In this document: positions 54,831-64,000 of the stretch, one piece after another
Layout: each line of letters starts with the position of its first letter
Position numbering within the stretch: the stretch's first letter is position 1
Notes under the pieces: generated by a model
What the model saw: only the letters and a program-made list of their open reading frames with translations
What the model was told of the DNA's origin: nothing
Databases searched by the model: none
Program-made: the position numbers and the translations under genes
Source of the DNA: Thereva unica
Taxonomy: Eukaryota > Arthropoda > Insecta > Diptera > Therevidae
DNA length: 64,000 nucleotides
Direction: 5' to 3'
Assembly: GCA_949987705.1 (NCBI GenBank)
Contig: OX465281.1
Coordinates: 28,566,942-28,630,941, forward strand

Positions 54831-57800
54831 AAGGTGCACTTCTCAGCAATTTCAAACGCAAACACGTTTCTCAACAATTTCGATGTTTATACACACAAAG
54901 TAATACTTGAACTGTCATTTTTCAAAAAAAACACTTAGTGGTGGCGCTGCGATCAGTAAGTGGTTCGAAAACTTAACTGCAACTGAAGCCATCTATTGGA
55001 AAAATGAAAAAAAATTCCTAGATAATTTACAATAAGCTATGATCCATTACTTGAAAATATGATTTCAAAAAGGACGATTTTATCATTAAAAACCATTCCA
55101 GGTAATTACCCACGTTGTATATCCTGCAATCCTCAAACTTGTCTGTCACGTCGCAGCCAGTAAAATCCTTACACAATCTTTCAAAATATCAGATATACCA
55201 TTCATTGAATTACGTGATCAAAACTGCAGACTTCCACTTTGCAGGACATGAGTTACATTGTCTGAATCGCAAGAAAAAAGGACGAAAAATTGTTTCTCTT
55301 GAAGTTTACTTGCTGCTCCCTAGCAGGTAATTGGACCTATAGCAGCTGCACACAGAGGGAAGGAGCTCCGAGAAAGGATCTGGAAATGGATTTAAAACTT
55401 TTTCTCAAGTAGTTTTCAATTTCTTCCTTTAAGATCAGGAAGAATTTTATTTGGAAAGTTTCAGTGAATGGGTAGCCCAACGTGACAGCGAAACTCAAAA
55501 TCTCACACTATTATTTTTTTGATGATATATGTTTGTTTGTGTGTATGGATGTGTGTAAAAAAATGTGTGTTTTTTCGTCTTGTTAAATCCGTGGGCTCTG
55601 GAGGAGAAGCCCCAACAACCACACACATTTCTAGATTCTTGAGCAGCGTGACTTGTTGTAGATTGTAATATAACTTCTTGACCTGGATATCCGCTATCCT
55701 CCTACAACACCAGGATCTACACCAGGACGAGAGTTTAGCTTCTCCTCTCTTAATACAGAGCGTAGTTAGGATGGAAAGGCTCCTTATGGTGTGTAGTGGT
55801 GGTTGGTCGTCGATGGTTGGGGCCTCCTCAGTGCTTCTATTAAAACGAAAGAAGAAGATGATGAAAAAAAATAAAGGAATCTTCTTCCAAGAATAAATCA
55901 ATTGAGCACGTTCCATGGTCCTTGAGAATAAGCTTCGTAAGGAATTGCGCAAGGACTTCCTGTATATTGGCACGTTGTTCAATGCGGTTTAAGAGTAATG
56001 GTCAAGTGAAAAGAAAGTGAAGATGTTTGACATATTTACTGATTATATTAAAGGAGAAGATTGATTTTTATAGAGTTCTAAATTGTGTCTATGAGTGGCC
56101 CGAGGAGGAGGAGTTGAAGGACCATAGAACGGTTGGGGTAAGTGACTGGTGGGAATCAAGATGTTTTGAAGGTTATTAGCTGGAGGAGTCGAGATGGGGC
56201 AAGTGGATGTCAGTTAAGCCAATTAGATGGTGTAAGCACCTCGATCTACTAAAAACTCAATTGTCTAAACCCAAGGCGTCTTCCTCCTTCAATATAATTT
56301 CAAGGTTATGCAAAATGCCACACAACAAAGGGGTGTAAGGCATGGCGGGAGTGTCTAAAAGCCCGCAACAAGGGAGCAGCAAGAGACCAGCAGCATTCAA
56401 GCCCCCCCCCCCCCCTCGACAAAAGCAATGTAGCTAGTCCCAAAAGAACTCGGGCGAGACATTTTAGGGACATTTTAAGGATATTCAGGACAACAAATTC
56501 ATCCAGTACCATTGGCAATTTGTGTTGATGTCAGGAAGTTTATTACGCCATCACTCCGCCCATCTCGCTAATGTGCTGCAGGATGGCAAGGATACATCTT
56601 GTTCAGCCCGTTTAACTACGCATAGAGAGGGCGCTCACGTCTACAGTTCAGTTGATTGCCAGTTAATTCCATAGCATCCCCGCCGCACATACATACATAC
56701 ACGCAAACAGTCAAATGGGGGGGCGCTCTAGTAGCTTTCAATGTTCATGTCAAAGTGCCTCCTGGAAGTCCTTAAATCTTCATGAGATTGTGGAGCATAC
56801 ACACCGGATCGTGTGTGCAAGCTTGTAGTGGCATTAACGACCTATGCTGGGCCTCGATCTCTCGCTCTCTCGTTCTCTCTCTCTCTCTCTTTGTATGCCG
56901 TGTAACTGTTATTTGTGTTAACGAAGTTTAAACATAAAGTTATGCAATAAGCGGTTTTTATAGGCTTATTAAAGTTTTGTGCTGCTGCTCCTGTTGCGGG
57001 GATACCTACACCCCAACCGAGGGGCAGCCGGGTGGGGGATGACGCTCAGCTGGGCCATTGGTGGTGCCAGGCTGGCAAAAACGTAGGCGATTATATGCCT
57101 CGAGAGCCGGGAGTAATGCCATACCTCATCCTACATCCATTTAGCTATGGAATTTTAATAATCCCGCAAAACTTTTCAAACTTGAATCCTCGATGGGTAC
57201 AGGCGCCCAAGATTCCAGGAACTGTGTACACACCCCCAGCTTTTTGGGGGCGCTGAGGGTTGTGGGAGATCTAGAGAATCCCTAATAATATGCTTTTTGT
57301 GTCTATCCCTGTGCATTGTTCTCTCCCTCTCTCAATCTCCATCACTGTGCACAATGTTGCTCCTAGACCCACACCCATACACACACCCCCGGCTTCTCAC
57401 AGGTATCGAATGTTTGTTATAGTAATTAACAATTAAACACTCTAAACGTGCCAGCTTAATTATTTCTGGGGTTTTATGAATTTAATTTGACCTACAGAGC
57501 GAGAGAGAGAGAGAGAGATTCTCCGTAGTCACTATTAAAATGGATTTATGGTTTCGGGATTTATGGCGACTAAACGTGATTTTACCTCAATTTTGGACTA
57601 GGATGAGAGATTTTAATCTTTACGATAACAATGCCCATCTCTATATATGTAATGTATATGTATGCACGAGGATTGGTGAGAGTTGTACAAATATTTTAAT
57701 TAGTTATTGGGTGGGAAATTGTTTAACAAGTTAGTTTTTAATTTATTTAAGTATTTTGCAATCATTTTGAATATAACCGACCATAAATATGAAAGGTGTT

Positions 57801-58145
57801 AATGCAGTGTAGTAAAAAATTTAACGTGGATTTATTGTTGGATTTTTTAGTGTAGAATATTAATATATTATTAGCAATAAAGAGATGAATATTTCAATTT
57901 GTGTTTTAGGGTTGGCAATTGCCTAATAAATTATATAGTGGTGATTAAAATGTGAATAAACTACTTATAATAAATCCTTTGAAATAATAAAGTACTATCA
58001 AAAAGCATCACTGAATGCCAATTCTCCTAAATTTACCAAATATACATAGGTAGGTATTTTTCCAACCCACATGCAGTTTCAATTACTGCTTACCCAAAAC
58101 CAAGAAAATCTTGACTTATGCATCAAAATAATATGTCCAAGATCA
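54831..58145. other. Unique DNA, no gene recognised
   Basis: The longest ORF (55982-55503, minus, 159 codons) starts with no family-like motif and ends in a (CA)n-derived HTHKQTY stretch, so it is probably spurious. Simple repeats are C(13) at 56405-56417, (CT)n near 56863-56890 and (GA)n near 57500-57518. No TE protein or RNA gene is recognised. Confidence 0.35.
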
Positions 58146-58399
58146 GTTCTATACGTTCAACTCTTCGTTCAACTTTTCGTTCAACTCTTCCTTCAATTCT
58201 TCGTTCAACTCTTCGTTCAACTTTTCGTTCAACTCTTCGTTCAACTCTTCGTACAACTCTTTGTTCAACTTCAACACTTTTTTCTCTTTCGCTCGCATAT
58301 AATTGTTTAAGAGGTAAGATTATCCGCTTCGACGAAAGTCGCATGCGAACGAAAGAGAAAAAAATGTTGAGATTGAACGAAAAGTTGAACGTATAGAAC
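58146..58399. mobile_element. 254 bp inverted-repeat element with 12 bp minisatellite in one arm
   Basis: GTTCTATACGTTCAACT at 58146 pairs with 'agttgaacgtatagaac' ending at 58399. The inner arms also pair ('ctctttcgctcgcat' / 'atgcgaacgaaagag'). The left arm is swollen by ~10 tandem CGTTCAACTCTT units (58154-58273), while the right arm keeps about two. ORFs made of RSTLRSTF or VERRVERK repeats are artefacts of this array. Confidence 0.75.
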
Positions 58400-58524
58400 C
58401 GGCCAAAGGTCTCACAAAAAGTAATAAAATTAATAAACAAAATGAAAATTGTAATTTGAGCTCTACATCGCCTCTGTAAAGCATAAATAGGCGTAAACAT
58501 TTTTCGTAGCCATTCTTCGTTTTC

Positions 58525-58625
58525 TTTTGTTGAAGTATTGTGCCCAAAAGTACTGCGGTGAGTCGCTTGGCCTATTGTACTACACCTCTATACCTCATAT
58601 TAGTAGGCCAAACCGCTTAAACACG
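58525..58625 (-). repeat. LINE-C 3' end fragment
   Basis: 'ttggcctattgtactacacc' and 'tacctcatattagtaggcca' match 9734-9780, the 3' UTR and ORF end of LINE-C, on the same strand. A T-rich stretch precedes it, as expected for a retroposed tail. Confidence 0.65.
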
Positions 58626-59706
58626 TTGGATTATTCAAGCAGGGTCTAATTGAACAACGTACCAATGCCATGGTAATCCCAGCAAACCGGAACTTTCCGG
58701 GTTCCTGACCGCAGTCCTGCCTTCTCTTGAAGGAGTTCATGAAAACAGAGCTTGGGTGTGCTCCGTACGGCAACCCAATTCCATTCCGGCCCTCCATGAG
58801 TATGTATAGTAAGAAGGAGAAGGTCCATCCTGACAGGGCTTCCATATTAGGTTTAGGCGTTATACAACTAAATTATACAGCACCCGGGGCTCAGAGAGCA
58901 GATCGTTAAACGTCACTTTCACCAATCCGAGATAGTTCCGTCCGCCCGTATTTACACATGCTCTACATGATGCCCCCTATTTTCTTGGTAACTAACCACC
59001 TGTCATCGCAATTGCTCGCTGATTATATATAGGTACTTAATAAAACCAAGGATGCCAAAAAGTCAAAAAATCTATCTGAAATCCCCTTTGATCTACCAAT
59101 GAAGAGACAACTAAACTTTCGCGCCCTCGGCCGTGGGTATGCAAATTGTAAATCGAATTTATGAGAAGATCAACTGTAAGGATTTTACGCGTAAGGCTCG
59201 CAACCTTATTTCCACAAAAAAAAAACAGTTCAGTAACATTGCTAACAAGGTGCCTTCATAGGTGCAAATGGTGCACTTGCACCGGGCGCAATCGGACAGA
59301 GGCGTAATTTCAGAAATAAGAATTTAAAAAAAAAATGGCTTGTGTCAATCTATAACCACTTTCTTCATTATATCTACGTGCTCCGAATTTGGAGGAGGAT
59401 CAAAGTGATCGTAATTCTGAAGGTACATAGACATGAGCGTAGTTAATCGTAGGGTGGGGGGGGGCACTACTAAAAAACACATTGCCCACCCTAGAATATA
59501 CTAAACTCAACTTAGAACTTCCACTCTACCCCCACGTGTACTGAAAGACGTAATTCGACTGAGATGTCATTTTCTTCAACTCACACCACAGGGCTCGACT
59601 ACCAAGTAAAACAAACATTTCCAAGACCACGAGCCAGGGTAATATTGTTATCGGATAGCTAAGTGGCTATCAAGAAGGAAAGAATTAATCTTGGCATATA
59701 TATATA
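58626..59706. other. Unassigned DNA with one dispersed short repeat
   Basis: 59267-59330 ('gtgcaaatggtgcacttgca', 'gggcgcaatcgg') resembles 8188-8250. The rest has no recognised feature. The 81-codon minus ORF at 58845-58600 is not assignable. Confidence 0.35.
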
Positions 59707-60695
59707 CAGGGTGTCCCACATAAACTTACAAAGCGGCCGGCTGTGGATAGGTCTTGGATAGACGAACAAAAAATCGTATGGGTGGGGGGGGGGGAAATCG
59801 TTACGGTTTAGCCGCTAGGGCGTTTTGAAGTTTTTTTGCTAGAGTTTTACATATCACCCTGTATTTTTGTAACCGTGTAACCCATTTTCATGATTATGGT
59901 ACCGGTGTACGCAGAATCCCCCCACCTATCTACGACGGTAAAAATAATGGTCCTATCTTATAAACTTTTGGAGTTATGAGTCGCCAAAGTCAAAATTTTG
60001 TATTTTTTTCACTAAAATTTCAACTAAAACCACCTTTTTCTCCAAAAAATACGTGATAAACCTAAACTTTTTTTTCCAAAATTAAAAAGTTTGGACAATT
60101 TCCTATAAATAATGTGTTACAAGTTTTATTCTAGGGCCTTTACTTTAGAAGTTATAAGCAATTTTAAAGTTAATATTGGCCTTTTTCGATGCTTATTTGG
60201 CACTTTTCGACAAAGCTCAGATGGAAAAGTACTAAAAAAGGACGAAATAGAGCCAATTTCAACATTAAAAATGCTTATAACTTCAAAAATAGAGGCTGTG
60301 GCGTAAAAGTTGTAATACATTATTTATAGGAAATTGTCCAAACTTTTTAATTTTGGAAAAAAAAGTTTAGGTTTATCACGTATTTTTTGGAGAAAAAGGT
60401 GGTTTTAGTTGAAATTTTAGTGAAAAAAATACAAAATTTTGACTTTGGCGACTCACCGTCGTAGATAGGTGGGAGAATTCTGCGTACACCGGTACCATAA
60501 TCATGAAAATGGGTTACACGGTTACAAAAATACAGGGTGATATGTAAAACTCTAGCAAAAAAACTTCAAAACGCCCTAGCGGCTAAACCGTTACGATTTC
60601 CCCCCCCCCCCCCCCCCCACCATTACGATTTTTTGTTCGTCTATCCAAGACCTATCCACAGCCGGCCGCTTTGTAAGTTTATGTGGGACACCCTG
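59707..60695. mobile_element. 989 bp near-perfect palindromic MITE with TA duplication
   Basis: The ends are CAGGGTGTCCCACATAAACT and its reverse complement, flanked by TA on both sides inside (TA)n. The arms pair over most of their ~450-470 bp length, including 'gaagttataagca' / 'tgcttataacttc' close to the centre (~60200). A G(11) run at 59784-59794 faces a C(19) run at 60600-60618, showing slippage in one arm. Mirror ORFs at 60112 (+) and 60126 (-) are the palindrome itself. The TA target suggests a Tc1/mariner-type mobiliser (inference). A deleted relative lies at 5600-5819. Confidence 0.88.
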
Positions 60696-60844
60696 TATAT
60701 ATATAATTATTCAAGCTTGTCGAAATCTGAAAAAAAAGGTATTCTCTTTCTTGGCTAGGAGGTACAGGATCACCGGATTAGCCGTCGTATTTGACGAAGG
60801 TAGTTATCAACCTGCACTTCCTTTCAATGGCTAAACAAAAACAG

Positions 60845-60970
60845 GGAACAAAAAAGAAGGAGAAATATTTAGGTCAGAAAGGGGAAAGACCATGCCACGG
60901 TGTGGATTCGAACCATATACCTGTGTGATGGTAGTCGAGCACAATAAGCCCTAAACTGTCGAGGCCAGCA
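60845..60970 (-). mobile_element. SINE2 head, copy 3 (intact B box)
   Basis: On the minus strand GTGCTCGACTACCATCACAC is followed by ATATGGTTCGAATCCACACC, which contains a perfect B box, GGTTCGAATCC. Then comes TCTGACCTAAATATTTCTCC. It is the best SINE2 head in the window. The expected tail is not clear. Confidence 0.6.
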
Positions 60971-63586
60971 TCGTGTTGATCATCATAGGACATCGGCCAA
61001 TTTAGGTTCAGGCGATCAAAACAAACACTGCCGTAGCAAGCTAGAGAGACAACCGAATCTTTTCTTTGCAGTACGGGTTAAACTTTAGAATCAGACAATT
61101 TGATTCATTGATATCTTTTTAAACACGATTTGGCGGTATTATCGTTGGCGAATGACGTGACTATGAGGGACGCGGTGAAATGAAACTGTCGATACTTGCA
61201 CACGTTACGAGGAAAATGTCATTTAACACGCCACCCTGCGACAATTAAATACGAATTTTGCCGATTTATTCGCCAGAAGTTTGTTAGATTGACAATGAGA
61301 ATACCAATGTAAGGTCGGAGTGACACATCTGTCACGTCATCCGACAACGAGAATAAGACCCCTGAATTTAACAGGTTGGCTCTAAAGATACTTCTAACAT
61401 ACTGAAAAGGGTTTCCTTGGTTAGAGCTTTCGGCCCAAATTGAAGAATAAAATGGGCCAATGCCATTAATCACTGTTTTTGTACGTGATGCCATGCAAAT
61501 ATTACCTAGCCCAGCCCTTTCAATCCAATCCAATCTTTAAGTCAGGCCAGTGCTGAACAGGATCTAACATGTTTGGTAGTAAGAGCCGCATGAACGCCAT
61601 GGATGTACTCTAGCGCTTTCTTTCTCCTGACTTTGATTCCGTAGACTCGACACTTTCTCGGACACCCTAGTTTATTTCAAGTGAAAGTACGGGGGGATTC
61701 AGAAGGCCTGCTGGACAAGTATCGCCGAATCTTTACTAGAATGTAGCATTGTGGCGCTTGTGGAGCTATGCTGAGGTGAGCTACGTAGGCTCAGTAGAAG
61801 GTGAAACGTTGCACTCCTGCCCGTTGCACTTCTCTTCGTGGTCTTTTGGCCATCACCTATATTCGAGCTGTTCCTATAAGTTTTTTTTTTTTTTTTTGAT
61901 AAGGCTATTTAAAATATATAAATGCTTAAAAATAGCATTAGCAATAAAATTTCTTAAAAATTACCTCTTTATATTTTGGCACGTGTTTAATGATTGACAT
62001 TGCAGTTAATAACAATTTTAACAACATTTTATCATCTCACAGTTTCCCCATAATTGTAGATGGAATTCTTGTCATGAATGTTGTGATTTTTCACTGAGAA
62101 TCTGAATCAGCTGATATATATCACAAAATTCGTCACAAGATTAATCTTGTCATACTTGCTTGTGACTTGTGACCTGTCATAACTAAGTATTGACCTATTA
62201 CAGCTAAATGTCCTATAAATAACATAGCCAGATTAGAGATGCGTATAATCTTTTGGAATCAGACACCGAAATACATATGTCAATCAAATAAAACTAAAAC
62301 AGATTTGTCCGTTGTAACGTCAATCAAAATCCAAACATAATACCATATCACCATGTCACTTTAAAAAATCTTCTTTACATCTTTAAATTCAAAAACCTTG
62401 TCATTCCCTAATAAACATAAAAGATAAACTATCTCCATGAAAATATACTCCAAAATATGTTGATATATCTCCAAAACAAAAAAAAAATAATAATCTATTA
62501 TCTTCAGGGGTTGTCCACATGTCACATAAAAAAAACAAAAAAAAGGGCTAAAAAAATAAATAATAATACTAAAACAAAATCTTCACAAAGTATACACTAA
62601 CATCCCATTAAAATGTCTCCTACTCCACACGCCTACGAGAAAAAGAAAAAATATAAATAAAGCATAAATAAAATTTATTACTATGCTCAGATAAGCGGTC
62701 AATTTCCTTAAATCAACTCTCCAATACATGTAAACATTCACGCACAGATATAATCCCCCAATACACATAAATATGCAAATAAGCCGCACCTTAATCAGTC
62801 ATATATTCGCAATGAGTTGTTGTGCCACGCAAAACCCTTATAAACCAGAGGCACCAGAAACTTATTCAAATTTTGCTGTGCTTGGCCCAAGTTCGTTCTC
62901 CTTGAAAATCCTATTTTTCTTTTTTTTTTTTTGGTTGTGTCCATCTATAATTCATGCTTCAAGGAAGGTCAAAGCATTTATTTAAGAAGAAGAAAAGAGA
63001 ATGTGTGGGAGGAAACAGTATGGGAGAAGAGAATGGACGAACGAACGAACGAAATTTTTAGAGAGAGAAGGAGGGAGGAAAGAAAAATTTTTGCTTATCA
63101 CTATTCCATTAACATTTTGGACCCCGAGGCAGAGGAAAGCCACATCAAACCGAACAGAAAAAAACACACAACAAATTCCTAGAATTCTTGTCCTAGTAAG
63201 CCTTAAAGGACATCAACCTGCCCGGTGCCACCCCAGTTTCCACAAGGACACGAGTTAAGTCTGTGAAATCCTTTAAAAAGGCTATCAACGTTTCAATCAA
63301 CACACAAGACACGGCTGCTAAATGAAACGACGGCAAGCCCTATACTCTACTACTCCTGCTGGAATGAAGGGTCAGGAATCTCAAAGTCTTGGTCTCCTTG
63401 TTCGCCTTGTCGGTGATATTCTTCCTCTTCTTCTACATCGTCCTTGTGCGTCTTCTACCCCCCACCATCTTTCTTCTATTTAAATTCAAATATTTTCTGG
63501 TGTTCTCTCGAAAAGTTAATCATCAGCACTGAGCCCTATGATGTGGGTACCAGTGGAATCCTTCAATTTTGACAATATTTTTTTCT
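60971..63586. other. Unassigned DNA
   Basis: The minus ORF 61533-61219 (104 codons, MDWIERAGLGNICMASRTKT...) has fairly balanced composition but no family I recognise. It could be an old TE fragment or spurious. A T(15) run at 61880-61894 and T/A-rich stretches follow. (GAAC)n lies at 63036-63052. Nothing else supported. Confidence 0.35.
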
Positions 63587-63891
63587 CAGTCCCAACCGTT
63601 GCAATACCCACTTTTGACTCATATACTCTTATACACATGCATATACATGTCCCGTCATCACAGTACAGGACAATTTATCCCTTTTAATGTTCCCCAAAGA
63701 GTGAGGAAATTAAATGAACTTAAGGAAGAGGATTCTATTGCCGTAATCCATCAGCTAAAATTCTCGGTTTCATGTCCCAATTGGATTATCGTCAGCGGGG
63801 CCGAAAGGCATGTTGATGGCTGGCTAGAGAGAGAGCTGTGTGTGGATCCTCTGGCTCTGACATACATAGTATATGCGAAAGGTAATTCCCC
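63587..63891 (+). other. Candidate exon, function unknown
   Basis: A pyrimidine-rich acceptor ('attttttctcag') ends just before 'tcccaaccg', and an open frame runs to AAAG followed by GTAATTCC, a possible donor. The translated part includes FIPFNVPQRVRKLNELKEED and CPNWIIVSGAERHVDGWLER, which is balanced and not repeat-like. I do not recognise a family. No partner exon is visible and the window ends shortly after, so this may be chance. Confidence 0.25.
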
Positions 63892-64000
63892 GAGATAAAC
63901 TTGCAAAATAAATTGTCAACCCCACATCATATGTATATATATATGCTGGTGTCCCTATGCCAGCCCTATATAGAGAGGGAGAGACCGAGAGACTAAGGGC

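Noticed and set aside
55503..55982. 159-codon minus ORF
   Set aside because: No motif; partly encoded by simple (CA)n repeats; no sign of constraint.
58071..58500. Coiled-coil-like ORFs with VERRVERK or RSTLRSTF repeats
   Set aside because: Produced by the 12 bp minisatellite in a foldback arm.
60112..60320. Overlapping 64-codon ORFs on both strands
   Set aside because: Mirror images caused by the centre of the 989 bp palindrome.

Overview
This is nuclear DNA from a eukaryote, most likely an arthropod and probably an insect (a fly is possible). There is no operon-like gene packing. Long AT-rich non-coding stretches alternate with many kinds of mobile element: non-LTR retrotransposons (LINEs) of at least seven groups, tRNA-derived SINEs, hAT and other inverted-repeat DNA elements, giant palindromes, a Helitron/Helentron-like element with a long internal tandem array, and minisatellites. 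I found no complete host protein-coding gene, rRNA or true tRNA gene. A few short stretches could be host exons or enhancers, but only weakly. Organism and clade assignments are inferences from remembered family features; nothing was searched.

Layout. 0-5.9 kb holds a ~145 bp tandem repeat split by an inverted-repeat element, a foldback, a TIR element split by a textbook hAT insertion, then a LINE-D RNase H fragment and a deleted palindrome. 6.9-12.4 kb is dense LINE debris on the minus strand. In it a LINE-D copy has its RNase H motif blown up into a ~516 bp 8-mer minisatellite, and an RTE-like LINE-B is split by a 5'-truncated RNase-H LINE (LINE-C) with an 11 bp target duplication. 12.4-18.9 kb is mostly unique DNA with one LINE-A remnant. 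19-21.3 kb has a second TIR-element copy, SINE1 and mosaic LINE remnants. 23-27.5 kb is a nearly full CR1/L2-like LINE-E (714-codon RT frame) with a 270 bp MITE inside its endonuclease. 28-32 kb is unique DNA and T-rich low complexity. 32.7-39.5 kb contains more LINE and SINE copies and the best preserved gene of the window, the 825-codon LINE-A ORF (36420-38897). 42.86-46.26 kb is the Helentron-like element with ~24 copies of a ~118 bp unit. 46.9-55 kb has MITEs, an R1-like LINE, SINE1 and an RTE-like LINE-F. 58-61 kb has a TIR element with a 12 bp minisatellite in one arm and a 989 bp near-perfect palindrome with a TA duplication.

How the pieces relate. Both SINE families carry a 3' tail resembling the LINE-A 3' end, so LINE-A or a close relative is a plausible mobilising partner. 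Several nested insertions can be ordered in time from their target duplications and restored frames. The coding content is selfish reverse transcriptase and endonuclease sequence, largely decayed. LINE-A is the only LINE with a long undamaged frame, and even it is 5'-truncated.
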